A stretch of 64,000 bases of DNA from contig JAVJQT010000003.1 in assembly GCA_040218795.1 (NCBI GenBank), positions 485,937-549,936 on the forward strand. The letters run 5' to 3'. The notes beneath the pieces were generated by a model, which ran no database searches, was not told the DNA's origin, and was given only the letters and a program-made list of their open reading frames with translations. How positions within the stretch are numbered: position 1 is the first letter of the stretch; each line of letters opens with the position of its first letter. Shown in pieces: positions 33,320 through 46,900 of this stretch. Source of the stretch: CCMP332 sp040218795. GTDB taxonomy: Bacteria; Bacteroidota; Bacteroidia; Cytophagales; CCMP332. Both the position numbers and the translations under genes were made by a program.

Positions 33320-34780
33320 ATGCTTTTTAACTCTATTGATTTTGCAATATTCTTACCAATCGTATTTGCTATTTATTGGATTATAGGAAAGAGCAGAACC
33401 CAATTGCAAAATGCATTTGTCTTATTGGCCAGCTATATCTTTTACGGATGGTGGGATTGGCGTTTTCTTTCTTTGATCGTATTCAGCTCCGGGCTGGATT
33501 ATATAATTGGGAGATCATTCCTCAATGTTGAGAATGCCTCAAAACGAAAAGCCTTATTATTAACGAGTATTTTAGTAAATCTCGGTTTCCTTGGCTTTTT
33601 TAAATACTTCAATTTCTTCACGGAAAACTTTGTGGAAGCATTCACCTTTTTTGGTGGCCAAATGGAAGCTTCCCGACTTAGCATCGTCCTTCCTGTAGGC
33701 ATTAGTTTTTATACTTTTCAAACACTTAGCTATTCCATAGATGTATTCAATAGGAAAATGAAACCCACTAAAGATCCCATTGCCTTTTTTGCCTATGTGA
33801 GTTTCTTTCCACAATTGGTTGCAGGCCCTATTGAAAGAGCAAGTCATCTATTACCACAGTTTATTAAGGAAAGACAATTCCAATATCATCAGGCAGTTGA
33901 TGGAATGAGACAAATCCTCTGGGGTCTTTTTAAAAAAGTTGTAATAGCTGATAATTGTGCGATTTACGTTAATCAGGTATTTAACAATACAGAAGATTTT
34001 TCCGGTTACAGACTATTAATTGGAGTCGTATTCTTTGCTTTTCAGATATATGGAGATTTTTCAGGCTATTCCGATATCGCTATTGGAACTTCCAGGCTTT
34101 TCGGCTTTCATCTAATGAGAAACTTTGCATTTCCCTATTTCTCCAGAGATATCGCTGAGTTCTGGCGGAGATGGCATATCTCGCTTTCTACATGGTTTAG
34201 GGATTATTTATATATTCCATTGGGGGGAAGCAGAGGATCACTATGGATAAAGGTGAGAAATGTTATGATCATATTTATTGTAAGTGGATTTTGGCATGGG
34301 GCAAATTGGACATTTATTGTTTGGGGCGCATTAAATGCAATTTATTTTCTTCCATTGCTTTTGATTGAAAAGAATCGTTCTCATTTGGAAATTGTTGCCC
34401 ATGATTCATATTTTCCGAGTTTAAAAGAAGCTTTCAATATGCTGGGCACATTTCTAATTACCTGTTTTGCCTGGATATTTTTTAGGGCGGAATCCATTGC
34501 ACATGCCTTGCAATATATTTCCAAGATGTTTTATGGGTTTCAAAAGAACCCTTTACAGATATTTAACTTTCCTTTTTGGTCGTATTACCAACCTATAATT
34601 TACATTTTGATACTATTTATAATGATTGAATGGTTTGGAAGAAAAGACCATTATGCAATTGAGAAAATATTAGATTCCCACTTAATTAAATTAAGTCGGT
34701 GGGTATTTTATGCCATATTAATTATGGCAATCTTATATTATTCAAGCAATCAACAAGAGTTTATTTATTTCCAATTCTAA
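33320..34780 (+). CDS. MBOAT-family O-acyltransferase (AlgI/DltB-like)
   Basis: A 486-residue integral membrane protein with about ten helices. The N-terminal half carries LPVGISFYTFQTLSYSIDV and FPQLVAGPIERA, hallmarks of the AlgI subgroup. The catalytic region has FWRRWHISLSTWFRDYLYIPLGGSRG and SGFWHGANWTFIVWG; the second His is the conserved MBOAT residue. Such proteins move acyl groups across the membrane for O-acetylation of an exported glycan. The partner gene overlaps its stop by one base (TAATG) and encodes an SGNH-like protein, the usual two-part arrangement. The acceptor glycan is unknown. Confidence 0.93.
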   Translation: MLFNSIDFAIFLPIVFAIYWIIGKSRTQLQNAFVLLASYIFYGWWDWRFLSLIVFSSGLDYIIGRSFLNVENASKRKALLLTSILVNLGFLGFFKYFNFFTENFVEAFTFFGGQMEASRLSIVLPVGISFYTFQTLSYSIDVFNRKMKPTKDPIAFFAYVSFFPQLVAGPIERASHLLPQFIKERQFQYHQAVDGMRQILWGLFKKVVIADNCAIYVNQVFNNTEDFSGYRLLIGVVFFAFQIYGDFSGYSDIAIGTSRLFGFHLMRNFAFPYFSRDIAEFWRRWHISLSTWFRDYLYIPLGGSRGSLWIKVRNVMIIFIVSGFWHGANWTFIVWGALNAIYFLPLLLIEKNRSHLEIVAHDSYFPSLKEAFNMLGTFLITCFAWIFFRAESIAHALQYISKMFYGFQKNPLQIFNFPFWSYYQPIIYILILFIMIEWFGRKDHYAIEKILDSHLIKLSRWVFYAILIMAILYYSSNQQEFIYFQF

Positions 34781-35724
34781 TGAAGAAATTTATATTCAAT
34801 TTATTATATTTTTCATTATTCATTTTTGCATGCCTATTTGTAATTGTTAGGAATCCGCATAAATTAAAAAATGACTTTATTGAAGCTATTGTGGATAAGC
34901 ACGATAGATTAAATAATCTTCAAACTCCAAGATTAATTATAGCAGGAGGCTCAAATGTTATTTTTGGCATAGATTCAAAACTTATTCAGGATAGTCTAGG
35001 TATCAATACAGTTAATTTAGGATTGCATGCAGGCTTAGGTTTAGACTTCATTTTGAATGAATTAGCATATGTTGCAAAGCCATGTGACATTATCATTTTC
35101 TCACCTGAATATACATCAGGAACTGAAGGTTATTATGAACTGCGCATACAAACCGCTAAAATATATCCAGTAGCTTTCAATTTTTTCGAAAGAGATTTAT
35201 TCAAGAAAATAAAGAGTTTTTTATTTGAACAATTACAATTGCGTTTGAAAGATAAAATAGATTCATTGTTTAAAGAACGAAGTGGAAATAAAAAATCTAA
35301 ACCAATAAATTTTTATAGTCGTAGAATGTTTGATAAGTATGGTGATATAAAATTACATCCTGGATATAAAGCTTACAAGAATCTAGGTGGTAATATTAGC
35401 TCTCCGAAGATCAATATGAGAATGGCCAAAATAATTGATGATAAAATCAAAAAAACTGATTTTGAAAAAGTAAGATTTTTCTATTCATTCCCATCGTTAG
35501 CTTTAAGTCAGTATAAACAAGCTGAAGTTCGATATAAAAGGTTTTCAAATATTCTTCATAATAATCTCAACGCAGAAATTATCGGAACTCAAAAAGAATA
35601 CATATATCCTGACAGTTTATTTTTAGATACTGTTTATCATCTCAATTGGCATGGAAGAAGAAAACGGACACTCCAAATTATTTCTTACTTAAAAAAAATA
35701 GGTATATCCAAAGAATGCTTTTAG
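34780..35724 (+). CDS. SGNH/GDSL-like protein, partner of the MBOAT acyltransferase
   Basis: A 314-residue protein starting at the ATG at 34780 (MKKFIFNLLYF), which overlaps the MBOAT stop. One N-terminal membrane helix (about residues 5-24) would hold it in the inner membrane with an extracytoplasmic domain. The first block is LIIAGGSNVIFGIDS, where the GGSN serine fits block I of SGNH enzymes. Near the end DTVYHLNWHG supplies an Asp-x-x-His-like pair. It probably completes acyl transfer to an exported polysaccharide; the Ser and Asp/His roles are inferred. Confidence 0.78.
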   Translation: MKKFIFNLLYFSLFIFACLFVIVRNPHKLKNDFIEAIVDKHDRLNNLQTPRLIIAGGSNVIFGIDSKLIQDSLGINTVNLGLHAGLGLDFILNELAYVAKPCDIIIFSPEYTSGTEGYYELRIQTAKIYPVAFNFFERDLFKKIKSFLFEQLQLRLKDKIDSLFKERSGNKKSKPINFYSRRMFDKYGDIKLHPGYKAYKNLGGNISSPKINMRMAKIIDDKIKKTDFEKVRFFYSFPSLALSQYKQAEVRYKRFSNILHNNLNAEIIGTQKEYIYPDSLFLDTVYHLNWHGRRKRTLQIISYLKKIGISKECF

Positions 35725-35821
35725 AATTGCTGTTTATAAATAATGCAATGGACGAAAATAGACAGAGTTATAAGTATTTTGTAAGGGTTTGTAATAAGAA
35801 CTCTTAGATTATTTCTTAGAT

Positions 35822-37906
35822 CTACTGAATAAAATTCACTGTCTGCTGAACTGAAAAATTCTCTCCATTGATGAATTTCCCGCTGACGTTTACAACCAAC
35901 ACCGTTCCGGAAATAGCTTCAGGAACCCATCCAATGTTTCGTATTTCATCAAGATCAGTACTCTCATAAACAAGGTCACCCCAGGCAGTAAAAACTTCAA
36001 AACTGAAATCCTCTTCAATTATATTTTCACCATATACTTTGAGCGTTTGATTTTCGAGATTATTTGCGTTAGGAGAAAATGCTTTAGGGATATAGATAAT
36101 ATTTTCTGTTAATTCCGGGTTGACAGTCACAGTCAAATAATTCGTATCTACACAATTTCTGAAATACAGTACAGTTGCGATTCCATAATTGCCTTCAAAC
36201 TGAAAGGTATGTGATAGACTATTACCATCGAATTCTACACTGCCGTCTCCCCAATCCCAAAAAATGCTATCTGCTGTTTCTGCACCTGAAATTGTAAAGT
36301 TTGCAGGTATGTTCACGAAAGCTGTTGAATCTCCGGTCAAGGTAGTTTGTGGAACATTTATCACATCAAAATTCAAAGTATCATTTAATGATCTGCAATT
36401 ATTCGCATCAATAACGTAACCGAGAAGAGTTACAGCAATTCCCATTCCAAGACTTCCAGCCTGAGTAGAAAAAACCTGCGAAGAGTCGGTGTTTAATTGT
36501 ATCGTTCCATCAGTATAGATATATCTGTACCCACCTCCCGAACCCAGACTTCCTTGACCACTTATACTGAGTATATCTCTTGGACAATATTCTGAAGAAA
36601 TGGGGTCAAAACTAAATGACGGTAATTCGGCAACACCAATTGAAACCATATCGCTGGAAGTACATCCGGTGGAAGATGTGGCTAAAACCGTATAGGTTCC
36701 CTGACCTGAAATTTGCGGCTCGGCTATATTTATATTAGAAACACTTCCATTATCAGGAGACCATAAAAATGTTTCATTTCCATCTCCGGCAACAATATTC
36801 ATATTTATTTGTACTGCCAGACCTGAGCAAATAAATGCCGAATCTCCGTTTGTTATATCAATTTCAAAGGAATCAATTGAAATATTGACAAATGCTGAAT
36901 CATCACAATTAAATGAATCGCTAACAACTACGAGATAGGTCGTATTCTGCACAGGATTGGCAGTGACCGGATTGGACCCGGGGTTGATTAGGTTTGGTCC
37001 CATCCAGTTAAAGGAGTAACCCGAATTCCCGGGAGTTCCTGAATTTCCTGTTGCAAAAAGGTCCAAAGAATTACCTAAACAAATCGTGCTATCAGTAAAA
37101 TCCACATTTGCCTGCACATTTGGACGGATATTAACAGGAATAGAAATAGAATCCGAACAACCTATACCATTTCTATCTGTGACTTTTATAGAAACTGTAG
37201 TAGAATTACTTGTATTTAATATTGTGTTTTGTGCATTTGGATCATTAAACAATCCGGCAGGCGACCATTGAAAAACATAAGGAGAAATACCGCCAGAATC
37301 AAGAATAGCACTGACATTTAAGCTTTCGCCCTGGCAAACATCGAATTCTCCCTGATTTTGTAATTGTAATGCAGGACTTAAATTAACCAAAATTGTATCA
37401 CTTGAGAAACAAGGATTTGGAAAAGGTGCAGTAATTCTCAATCTGTAAATACCGGGAGTGCTTACTTGAATGCTGGAACTTGTGGCTCCGGTATTCCACT
37501 GATAGGAATACAAAGGGCTGGAAATAACAGAATCCTGCAAAGTGATTGTATCACCTGAACAAATTATCGTATCCGGACCCAAATTTACCTCGGGGCTGGC
37601 AAATTCAATTGCAAAAATGGTGTCATCCACTGTTATTCCGTTTGAATCAACCAGCAAAGCATAAAATTCACCAAACTGACTTACGTTGGTTAGAACAAGG
37701 GAGTCTGCAGTACTAATAGTTACCCCGGGCAGAATAGTGTTCTCCCATCGATAATTGCTATAAATGGCACCGGTAATCCCGTTTAATACAAGGGTATCGC
37801 CCTGGCATTTGGTAATATTATCACCTTGTAAAATCAAATTACTGGACTGCCCAAAAATATTTGAGCTTAAACCCATGATTAAAAAAAGGAAGACAAACTT
37901 TCGCAT
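35822..37906 (-). CDS. Secreted multi-domain PKD/Ig-like protein with T9SS type-B sorting domain
   Basis: A 694-residue protein started at the ATG at 37906 (MRKFVFLFLIMG); an upstream TTG adds three residues. The signal peptide ends near IFG-Q. Five or more Ig/PKD-like modules follow, for example DTIICSGDTITL with YQWNTGATSSSIQV, and a PKD copy with IFWDWGDGSVEFDG. The last about 90 residues are a gliding-motility-associated type-B domain: YIPKAFSPNANN, FEVFTAWGDLVYES and a final V-rich strand. It starts 19 bases after the giant adhesin gene, so the two are probably co-transcribed and exported by the same route. Confidence 0.88.
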   Translation of the reverse strand: MRKFVFLFLIMGLSSNIFGQSSNLILQGDNITKCQGDTLVLNGITGAIYSNYRWENTILPGVTISTADSLVLTNVSQFGEFYALLVDSNGITVDDTIFAIEFASPEVNLGPDTIICSGDTITLQDSVISSPLYSYQWNTGATSSSIQVSTPGIYRLRITAPFPNPCFSSDTILVNLSPALQLQNQGEFDVCQGESLNVSAILDSGGISPYVFQWSPAGLFNDPNAQNTILNTSNSTTVSIKVTDRNGIGCSDSISIPVNIRPNVQANVDFTDSTICLGNSLDLFATGNSGTPGNSGYSFNWMGPNLINPGSNPVTANPVQNTTYLVVVSDSFNCDDSAFVNISIDSFEIDITNGDSAFICSGLAVQINMNIVAGDGNETFLWSPDNGSVSNINIAEPQISGQGTYTVLATSSTGCTSSDMVSIGVAELPSFSFDPISSEYCPRDILSISGQGSLGSGGGYRYIYTDGTIQLNTDSSQVFSTQAGSLGMGIAVTLLGYVIDANNCRSLNDTLNFDVINVPQTTLTGDSTAFVNIPANFTISGAETADSIFWDWGDGSVEFDGNSLSHTFQFEGNYGIATVLYFRNCVDTNYLTVTVNPELTENIIYIPKAFSPNANNLENQTLKVYGENIIEEDFSFEVFTAWGDLVYESTDLDEIRNIGWVPEAISGTVLVVNVSGKFINGENFSVQQTVNFIQ

Positions 37907-37925
37907 TTGAAACAAATTTAAGAGA

Positions 37926-40900
37926 TTATCTAATCAGAGTCACACTTCCCTGTAATTTAAATGGTCCTTCCTGTCCAGGGAAGGTTCCCTCGTATTCTGC
38001 AGTCCATGGATATACACCTACCGGCATACCTTCACCGCGATACGTTCCATCCCAGGCCTGATCTTTATCGCTTGCAAAGAAAATCACCTCTCCCCATCGA
38101 TTGAATATTTTGAAATTAAGGTTTTTGAAATTCCTACCAAAGAGTCTGAAAAAATCATCAATATTATCTCCGTTTGGTGAGAATGCATTTGGTATAAATA
38201 ACTGCGGCGGACAATTTTCGGTGACGAGAATGCTGTCTTCAATAAAACAATCAAATTCATTGTATACCACAAAGGCAAAATACCCAAAGTCGTCTATTTC
38301 TGTAGTTTGAGTTGTGTCTTCCGAATCAAACCAAAAATATCTGGTGCCTGGCCCCGCATCAAGTGTAAATGTTTCATCAATCTCACTACAGTATTCTACT
38401 GTTGATACATTATCTGTCACAGGTGGTAAATTTAAAGTCACTTCTGAACTGCCTGTTGTAGTGCAGCTTCCCAAGGCATAAATGACCGTATATTCCCCTT
38501 CATCATTAACTCTCAAAGTTTCAAGTGTATCATCAGCTAACAATGTTCCATCCCGAAACCAAGTATAGGTAGAAAGCAAAGTATCTATAATATTTATTGG
38601 TCTTGCATTTAGAGTAACAATATCTCCAACACATGCCGGATTATCTTCTAGTATGAGAATCGGTGGAGGTACTGGCACAAGCAATATGGTATCCCTATTG
38701 ATGCACCCCAAACTATCTGTCACCCTAACCTGAAAAAAGGTGCTGTCATCTGCAAACCCATTTGTAATATTTGTGTCCTGGCCAACCTGCAAGCCGTCCT
38801 CAAACCACTGATATTGAGCCAAAGGATAGTAATTGGTTGAAATAATCGCAGAATCGTCCTGACAAACATATACATCAGGGCCTTCAAGTACCGGCAATGG
38901 CGTTACTATGGATGTATCGCTAATATTACAACTCTCAAAATTGTATTGAATGATAAATGTGCCATCCTGAGTAATTTGCACGGAGTCATTTATCTGACCA
39001 TCCAAAAGACTATCAAAACGGAACCATTGATAGGTACCAAATCCCGGATATGATAATGCATTTGAGTTTAAAATCAGACCGGAACTAAAACAGAATTGTT
39101 CAGCAAGATTGAAAACCGGCGGATCAACGACATTTACATTTACAGTATCAAACTGATCACAGCCATTTATATCAATCACTCTCAATATAAATGAAGTATC
39201 AGTACTCACAAATACATCTTGCAAACCGCTTTGGCCTATCAATGAATTATTGAGTGAATACCATTCATAAGAATTCCCCGGTTCAATAAAAGGTACAAGT
39301 GTAGTGATTGAATTTCGGCATATTACCTGATCCGTTCCCGCATCTGCAACCGGTAAAGGAGTAATAATGATGGTGGCATCATCGCTTCTTTCTGCACATG
39401 CTCCTGAACCTGAGCTGCTTATGGTTAAGGTAACTTGAGCAGCAATAAAATCTGCGGCAGAAGGAACATATAGTGGATTTAAGACGGAAGAATTAGGTGT
39501 AAAAATACCAGAACCGCTAGTACTCCATTGAACTCCGGGTGAATTAGCAACCTGGCCATTAAGCAAAATTCCTGTTTGGTCCGCACAGGCATCCACATTT
39601 CCCGTAGATACTATTGGAACCGGCTGTAGTCCCACAATTAGATCATCTGATGCAAGAGGGCATCCTTGATTTCCAGTTGAGCTTAAAGTTAGTGTGACAT
39701 TACCAGCAGCAGTATCACCCGGTGATGGAATATAAGTCGGTGTTAAACTCGTTGGATCAGGGCTGAAGGTTCCGCTTCCCGAACTGCTCCAAAATCCACC
39801 TCCGGCATTTAATATACTGCCGTTCAAAGGAACCCCAACAGCATCCGCACATACCAGCACATTGGGTCCTGCATCCGCTACCGGATCCGGTCTGAATGTT
39901 AAAATCAATTGATCAGTAACAGGACTACATGTTCCATTACCTGTAGTTATGGCTGAAATTGCGACTGTTCCTGCAATGACATCAGCTGCACTTGGAACAT
40001 ATACGGTATTGATAATATTGCTAGCCGGAACAAAAGTTCCCGAACCTGAACTCGTCCAAAATGCTCCGCTTGCAACAGTCACTGTCGCATTTAAAATTAC
40101 TGAATCTTCGCTTGCACATACGTTCTGATCCGCCCCAACATCTATTGTCGGTGCCGGTGTGATTGTAATATTTATGGCATCACTTACAGAAGGACAAACG
40201 CTATTATCAGTAGTGAAAGTTAATCCAACAGTTCCGGTACTATAGTCCGTCGAATCAAAAAAGTAAGTTGCAATTGAATCATTTGGACTCGGGGCGAAAT
40301 TTCCCAGACCTGAACTTGTCCAAATGGCAGAAGCTGCCCCACTAAAAGAACCTGTCAGGTTTATTGAAGTTAGGTCAGCACAAACTGTTTGAGGCACCCC
40401 GGCTGATATCATTGGTTCTGGTCGGAAAGAAATTACAACTGAATCGCTTATCTGATTACATTGGTTGGTATCATTGGAGTTAATAAACAAGGTAACTGCG
40501 CCATTAGTCTTATCATTGGAACTGAAAATATATTGAGGATTTAAAACGGTAGAATCCGCAAAGAAGCCATCTCCACTACTGGTCCAATATAATCTGGAGA
40601 TATTGTTTATTGTTCCATTAAGTATTATCGAAGCATCGGCAAAACACAATAACTGATCGGCTCCGGCATCTATTATTGGTGCAGGCAATATTGTAATTGA
40701 TACAAAATCAGTAGCCGGGTTACAATCTCCGTTATCTCTGCTTGTCAGAGAGATGTTTACTCCTCCATTTGCAATATCAGCAGCAGAAGGCTGGTAAGTC
40801 ACATTTAGGGCAGAATCGTTTGGCACAAATATACCAGAGCCAGAACTAAACCAAATTCCCTTACCTGTTACCGTTACTGAACCATTCAAATTTACATTTG

Positions 40901-43900
40901 GTGCATCCGCACAAACTGTCTGGTTATTTCCGGCATCAGCGACAGGATTTGGGACGAAAATAGCTAATGCAGTATCTGTCCTTGCCAGGCAACTTCCATT
41001 TCCGGTTGAAGTAAAGTAAAATTCTATGGTATCAAAATTTAACCTATCACCCGTAGTAAAGAAATAACTTGTATTGAGGCCATTAGCTGCAGGTGCAAAA
41101 AATCCGCCTCCGTTAGTTGACCAAACTCCACCAGTTGCTGTTGTTACCGTACCAGATAAGTTTAAACTTTGTGCATTTCTACAAACCAATTGATCTCCTC
41201 CGGCATTTATCGAAACTCCATCACTAATGGTCAGAAGTACACTATCAGCCCGCAGCCCGCAGCCGGTATTCTCATTTCTCGATGATAATATCAAATAAAC
41301 AAACCCCGCTGTGGTATCCGCATTTGAAGGTGCATATGTGGTATTTAATAGTGTATCATTTCCAAAATTACCTGTTCCTGAACTGGTCCATATTCCTCCT
41401 CCCGCATTTGTAACCGTACCTTGCAGATTGGCGGAGGGCTCATCGGCACAAATGGTTTGTGGAAATCCCGGGTCAACAATAGGGGCAGGTGAAAAAGTAA
41501 GGGTAGTCTGGTCTGTCACCACCTGACATCCACCAGCGCCTGTTGTTGACAAGGTAAGCGTAATTATTGAATCCTGAATATCTGGAATTGTAGCAGTATA
41601 GGTGGCATTGGCAAATGTTGAATCATTAAATATCCCTGAGCCAGAAGTTGACCAAAAAATGGCATTTCCACCATCCTGGCCTGAAAGGTTTGCTATAGCT
41701 GCATCTTCACAAAGTGTAATTGGTGGACCGGCATCAATCGTTGGAAGGTCTGTAAATGTAATTAAGAGAGTATCAAAATCGGCATTACAGATCCCAATAC
41801 CCGTAGTTTGTAAAATCATTGATACAGATCCTGCCGTTGTATCTGCTGCCGACGGGAAATACTGTGCATTTAAAGTATTGGAGTTTGGTGCAAAAAATCC
41901 TGATCCTGAGCTAGTCCAGGTACCACCATTTGCCGCAATTACACTACCATTAAGCTGAACTGAAGGTGCATCCGCACAAACTGTCAGGTCATTGCCGGCC
42001 AAGGCAACAGGTGATGGGCTTACAATTGATAATTCTATACTGTCAATAGCGGGAAGACAACTTCCATTTCCTGTGGTAGTAATATAAATTGTAATTACAG
42101 AATCAATTATATCCTGAGGGTCAACATTATAATTTGTGCTGGTGTCAGTAGCATTGTCAAAATTTCCCGAGCCATTAGTAGACCATAATATACCACCGGC
42201 ATCATCAAATGTGCCGGCAATTGGAACAATTGTTTGAGCATCACAAATTTGAATATCCGATCCGGCATTTACAGTTGGAGGAGGAATTAATGAAATTACG
42301 ATGCTGTCTCTTACTGCTTTACAAGAGCCATTTCCTATGGTTACCGCATTAATTTGTACTGAACCTGCGATACTGTCTGCCACAGACCTTAAATAAGAAG
42401 CGTTTGGTGATTGGTCATTGGGCACAAAAGTACCTGTTCCGGAGGTGGTCCATTGAATTCCACTTGCTACTGTAACAGAGGCGTTAAGTGCTACGAGTGA
42501 ATTTGCAAAACAGAAAGGTGTACCACCCGGATTCAATGTTGGCGCAGGAGTAATTGTAACATCAATAGTGTCTCTTTTTGGTTTACAATTTCCAATTCCT
42601 GTTGCTTCAACCACTAATTGGACGAAACCATTTGCGGTGTCGCTTGAGGAAGGAATATATGTAGGCGACAGTGAAGTGTTTCCACCACTGAATGTTCCCG
42701 TTCCCGTGCTTGTCCATGAAACTCCACCTGCATTTGCAATGCTTACTGATACATCTATGCCAGCAGTGTCGGCACATACTACCTGATCTGCGCTCGCTGA
42801 AATAATTGGTTCCGGAGCAATTGTAATCAATGTTGAATCAATTACGGCCAGGCAATTGCCATTATTTGTAGTCGTTAGGAAAATTGTAACCGAACCGCTT
42901 GCTGTGTCGGTCGAATCAGGAATATATTGTGCATTCAGTGTACTTGTATCCGGACTAAATGTGCCTCCACCATTGCTTGTCCAAGCCCCTCCACCGGCGG
43001 CACCATCAACGAGACCATTTAATTGTATAAAAGATGTATCCGCACAAACATTTTGAGCTAGGCCTGCATCAGAAGTAGGGCCAGGCGTTATAAATAAATT
43101 CACAGTGTCATCATAGGCATTACAGCCACCATTTCCCGTAGTAGTAAGTACAAGTATGACAGAACCATTTGAAATATCAGTTGCGGAAGGTGTATAAGTC
43201 GTGTTGAGATTATTCGCATTCCCAAAAGTTCCTGTGCTTCCCGGGTTATCCCAGAAACCACCACTTGCAATTGTTACTGATCCGGAAATATTTAAGGTTG
43301 CATTATTGCTGCAAACGTTTCCGGGTCCTGCATCTACAGTAGGTATTGGAGAAAAGAAAACAATTATCGAATCATAATCCGGCAGACAAGTTCCATTTCC
43401 GGTGGTTTCAAGTATTAAAATGACAGAATCATTTGCTATATCGGCTGAGTCAAAGGTATAAATTGCATTTAATGAGGTATTATTATCAAAATTACCGCTG
43501 CCAGGGCTAGTCCAAAGTCCTCCTCCGGCATTAATGATGCTTGCGTTTAATTGAATAGAAATTCTATCACCGCAAATTGTTGTGTCATTTCCAGCTATAG
43601 CTTCTGGCGCATTGGCAACATTTAAGGTAAGATTATCAGAATAAATATTACAATCACCATTTCCAGTGCTGGTTAATGTCAGTACTACTGTCCCATTAAT
43701 AATGTCATTTGGACCAACGGTATAATTTGTTGACAGGGCAAGACTATCACCAAAGGTCCCGTCTCCCGAACTTGTCCAAATTCCTCCTGTAGCCACGGTT
43801 ATTTGACCGTTTATATTTGTGATCGGGTTATTTGAACAAACAATTGCCGGCCCGGCATCCACTGTTGGTGCTGGCGTTATTGTAATTTCAACTGTATCAA

Positions 43901-46900
43901 TAGAAGCGGGACAAGCACCATTTCCGCTTGTTGTCAAAACCAGGCTTACTGTTCCTGCGGCAGTATCTGCCTGAGAAGGAACATAAATTGCATTTAAGTC
44001 AGTATTGTTTGGGTTAAAAGTACCCGTACCTGTGCTTGACCATACTCCTCCAAGAGCATCGTTTATAATTCCATTTAATTGAATTCCTGAAGTATCGGCA
44101 CAAACTGTTTGTGGAGTACCGGCATCTGCCGAAGGCGGTGGTGATAGATTTAATATTACGGTATCCTGCGCGAATGAACATGCTGTATCTCCTATTCCCG
44201 TTAAAAATATACTTGCAGAACCGGCTAGTGAATCTGCAGAAGATCTTAGGTAAAATACATTTTCTGATGTTGTATCCGGTGTAAATACACCAGTTCCATC
44301 TGTTTGCCAGTAAAATGTAAACACATTGCTTGTATCGGCAATAAGTGCTATTGAGTCATCAGCTGTACATGCATTTGGTAAAATGATATTTGCTAATGGT
44401 TCAGGTCCTACAATTAAGTTTACAGTGTCTATTACCGGAAGACAGCTTCCGTTTCCTGTGCTTGTAGCAAAAAGCGTTACTAATCCATTTAATTTGTCTG
44501 AAGCCGACATCGCATAAATTATTGGATTGGCATTTGGCGCGGTAACAATTGAACCGGATCCATTGCTTGACCAAACTGCTCCGGTAGCAACTGTAATACT
44601 TCGACTAAAGAAAACACTATCGAAATTTGAACAAACTGCGACATCCGGACCAGCATCAATCGTTGGAGCTGGTGTAATGGTAACTAATAAACTATCTTTT
44701 ACAGGATTGCAAAGCCCATTTCCCGTGCTTGTTGCAATAAGATATACCGAGCCATTGCTCTTATCTGCTAGCGATGGAAAATATTGAGCAGCAATACTGC
44801 TAATTGTATTAAAGGTACCAGAGCCTGTGCTGGTCCAATTGACACCCGTAGCAATTGTAACAATTGCACTTACATTAACCGTGTCTTCATTGGCGCAAAT
44901 GGTTTGATTATTTCCGGCATCCACAGTCGGTGCTGGCGTAATTGTTAATACTAAAGAATCCGCTTTTTGATTACATATTGAAGGGTCATTGGTAGTAAGG
45001 TAGAGTTTAACCAAACCTGTAGATCGGTCTAATGCAGTTGTTACATATTGTGCATTAAGCGTTGAAGCATTTGGTGTAAATGAACCTCCTCCTGAAGAAG
45101 TCCATACAGCAGAAGCAGTGTTTGTAATGTTACCATTCAGCTGGACAGTAGTTTGATCTGCGCATATTACCTTGTCAACACCTGCATTCACTGTGGGGGA
45201 TTGATTGATACTTAATATGATACTACTATCTACAATTGCCGTACAATTACCATTACCTGTTGAAGTGACATAAATTGTAGCCGATCCTGCTGTAATATCC
45301 GCTGCAGATGGGGTATAAACTATAGTATTAGAAGTAATATTTGGGGTAAAAGTACCAGTCCCGGAAGAAGACCATTGTAAGCCCGATGATATGGTAACGA
45401 TCGCATTTAATGTGATTCCGGTTTCATCTGTGCAGCTTGCAGGTGCGGTTGCTGTAATTGTCGGTGCCGGTGTAATGGTTAATATTACGGTATCTCTATC
45501 CGCCGGACAAGCATTATTTCCGGTACTTGTTAAAAACAGGTTAACAGTTCCATTTAATCTATCCTGATTTGAATAGGCATATTGATTAATCAATGAATCT
45601 GCAGCTTGAACAAATGATCCTGTACCCGCGCTTGTCCAAGTTCCACCGCCTGCATTTGTTACAGAGCCATTTATATTAATTGAGGGATTATCCGCACATA
45701 CAATTTGATCGGGCCCTGCATTTATTTGCGGTAAATTCTGAAGCGTTAGTGTAAATTGATCATTCCTGGAATTACAAGTTCCATTGCCAGTAGTTGTCAA
45801 AGTAATAATTACCGAACCCGTACTTAATTGTGATGCACTTGGCGTAAATGTGGCATTTAAGTTTGTATTATTTGGACTAAAAGTTCCTTGTCCACTTGCC
45901 GTCGACCAAATACCCCCAGTTGCAATTGTGACATTGCCTCCCAAATTTATAGTGGGATTTGTTTTACATACCGTGTCATCTAAACCGGCAAAAACAGTTG
46001 GTGCAGGAGTTAAAGTGAGCGTAATATCATCCGAAACGTTAACACAAGAACTGGTACTCAATGAGGTAAGCGTTAGCGTAACAGAACCATTTGTTTTATC
46101 AGCTGCTGTCGGAATATATAAAGCATTCAAGGTATTGGCATCCGGCGAAAATGTTCCCGTTCCAGAAGTACTCCAGGTACCCCCAGGAGCATTAATTATA
46201 TTTCCGTTTAATCCGATTCCAGCCTGATCTACGCAAATAGAACTATCCGGACCTGCATCAACAATAATCTGAGGATCAAATGTTGCTCTGAAAGTATCAG
46301 TCACAGCCTTACAAAGTCCATTTGATGTACTTGTCAATAATATATCAACAAAACCTGCTGTTGTATCATTTGGGTGGATGACATAATCTGCCACCAAACT
46401 TGTTGTTGATGGTGAAAAGGAACCACTACCGGGTGTTGTCCAGATTCCCCCACCAGCATGGGCAATTTGACCGTTTAGATTTAATGTTCCGGTACTTGAG
46501 CAGATTGATCTGTCAGGTCCTGCAAACACAGTTGGAGCGGGTAAAATGGAGACAGTAACAGCATCATTTCTTGCAATACAGCCGCCATTTCCGGTGGACA
46601 ACAATGTAAAACTTACTGAACCTGCCGCGGTATCAAATGATGAAGGAATATAAGTGGCATTTAAGGTGGCACTATCTGGTACAAAAGTTCCGGTTCCTGT
46701 TGTACCCCAAACTCCTCCTGCTGCATTAACCACTGCACCATTTAGTGGTATTCCTGCTGTATCTGCACAAACTGTGAAATCTGCACCGGCAAATACCGTT
46801 ACACCCGGAGTTAAGGTTAAGTTTTTGTTTGCCGTTGCTGCCGGACAAGCTCCGGTTCCTGTAGAAGTCAAAGTAATTACTACTGCGCCCGTACTTGAAT

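Noticed and set aside
34699..34779. Upstream start for the SGNH-like protein inside the MBOAT gene
   Set aside because: The ATG at 34780 overlaps the MBOAT stop as TAATG and begins a clean membrane anchor; the extension is out-of-frame MBOAT sequence.
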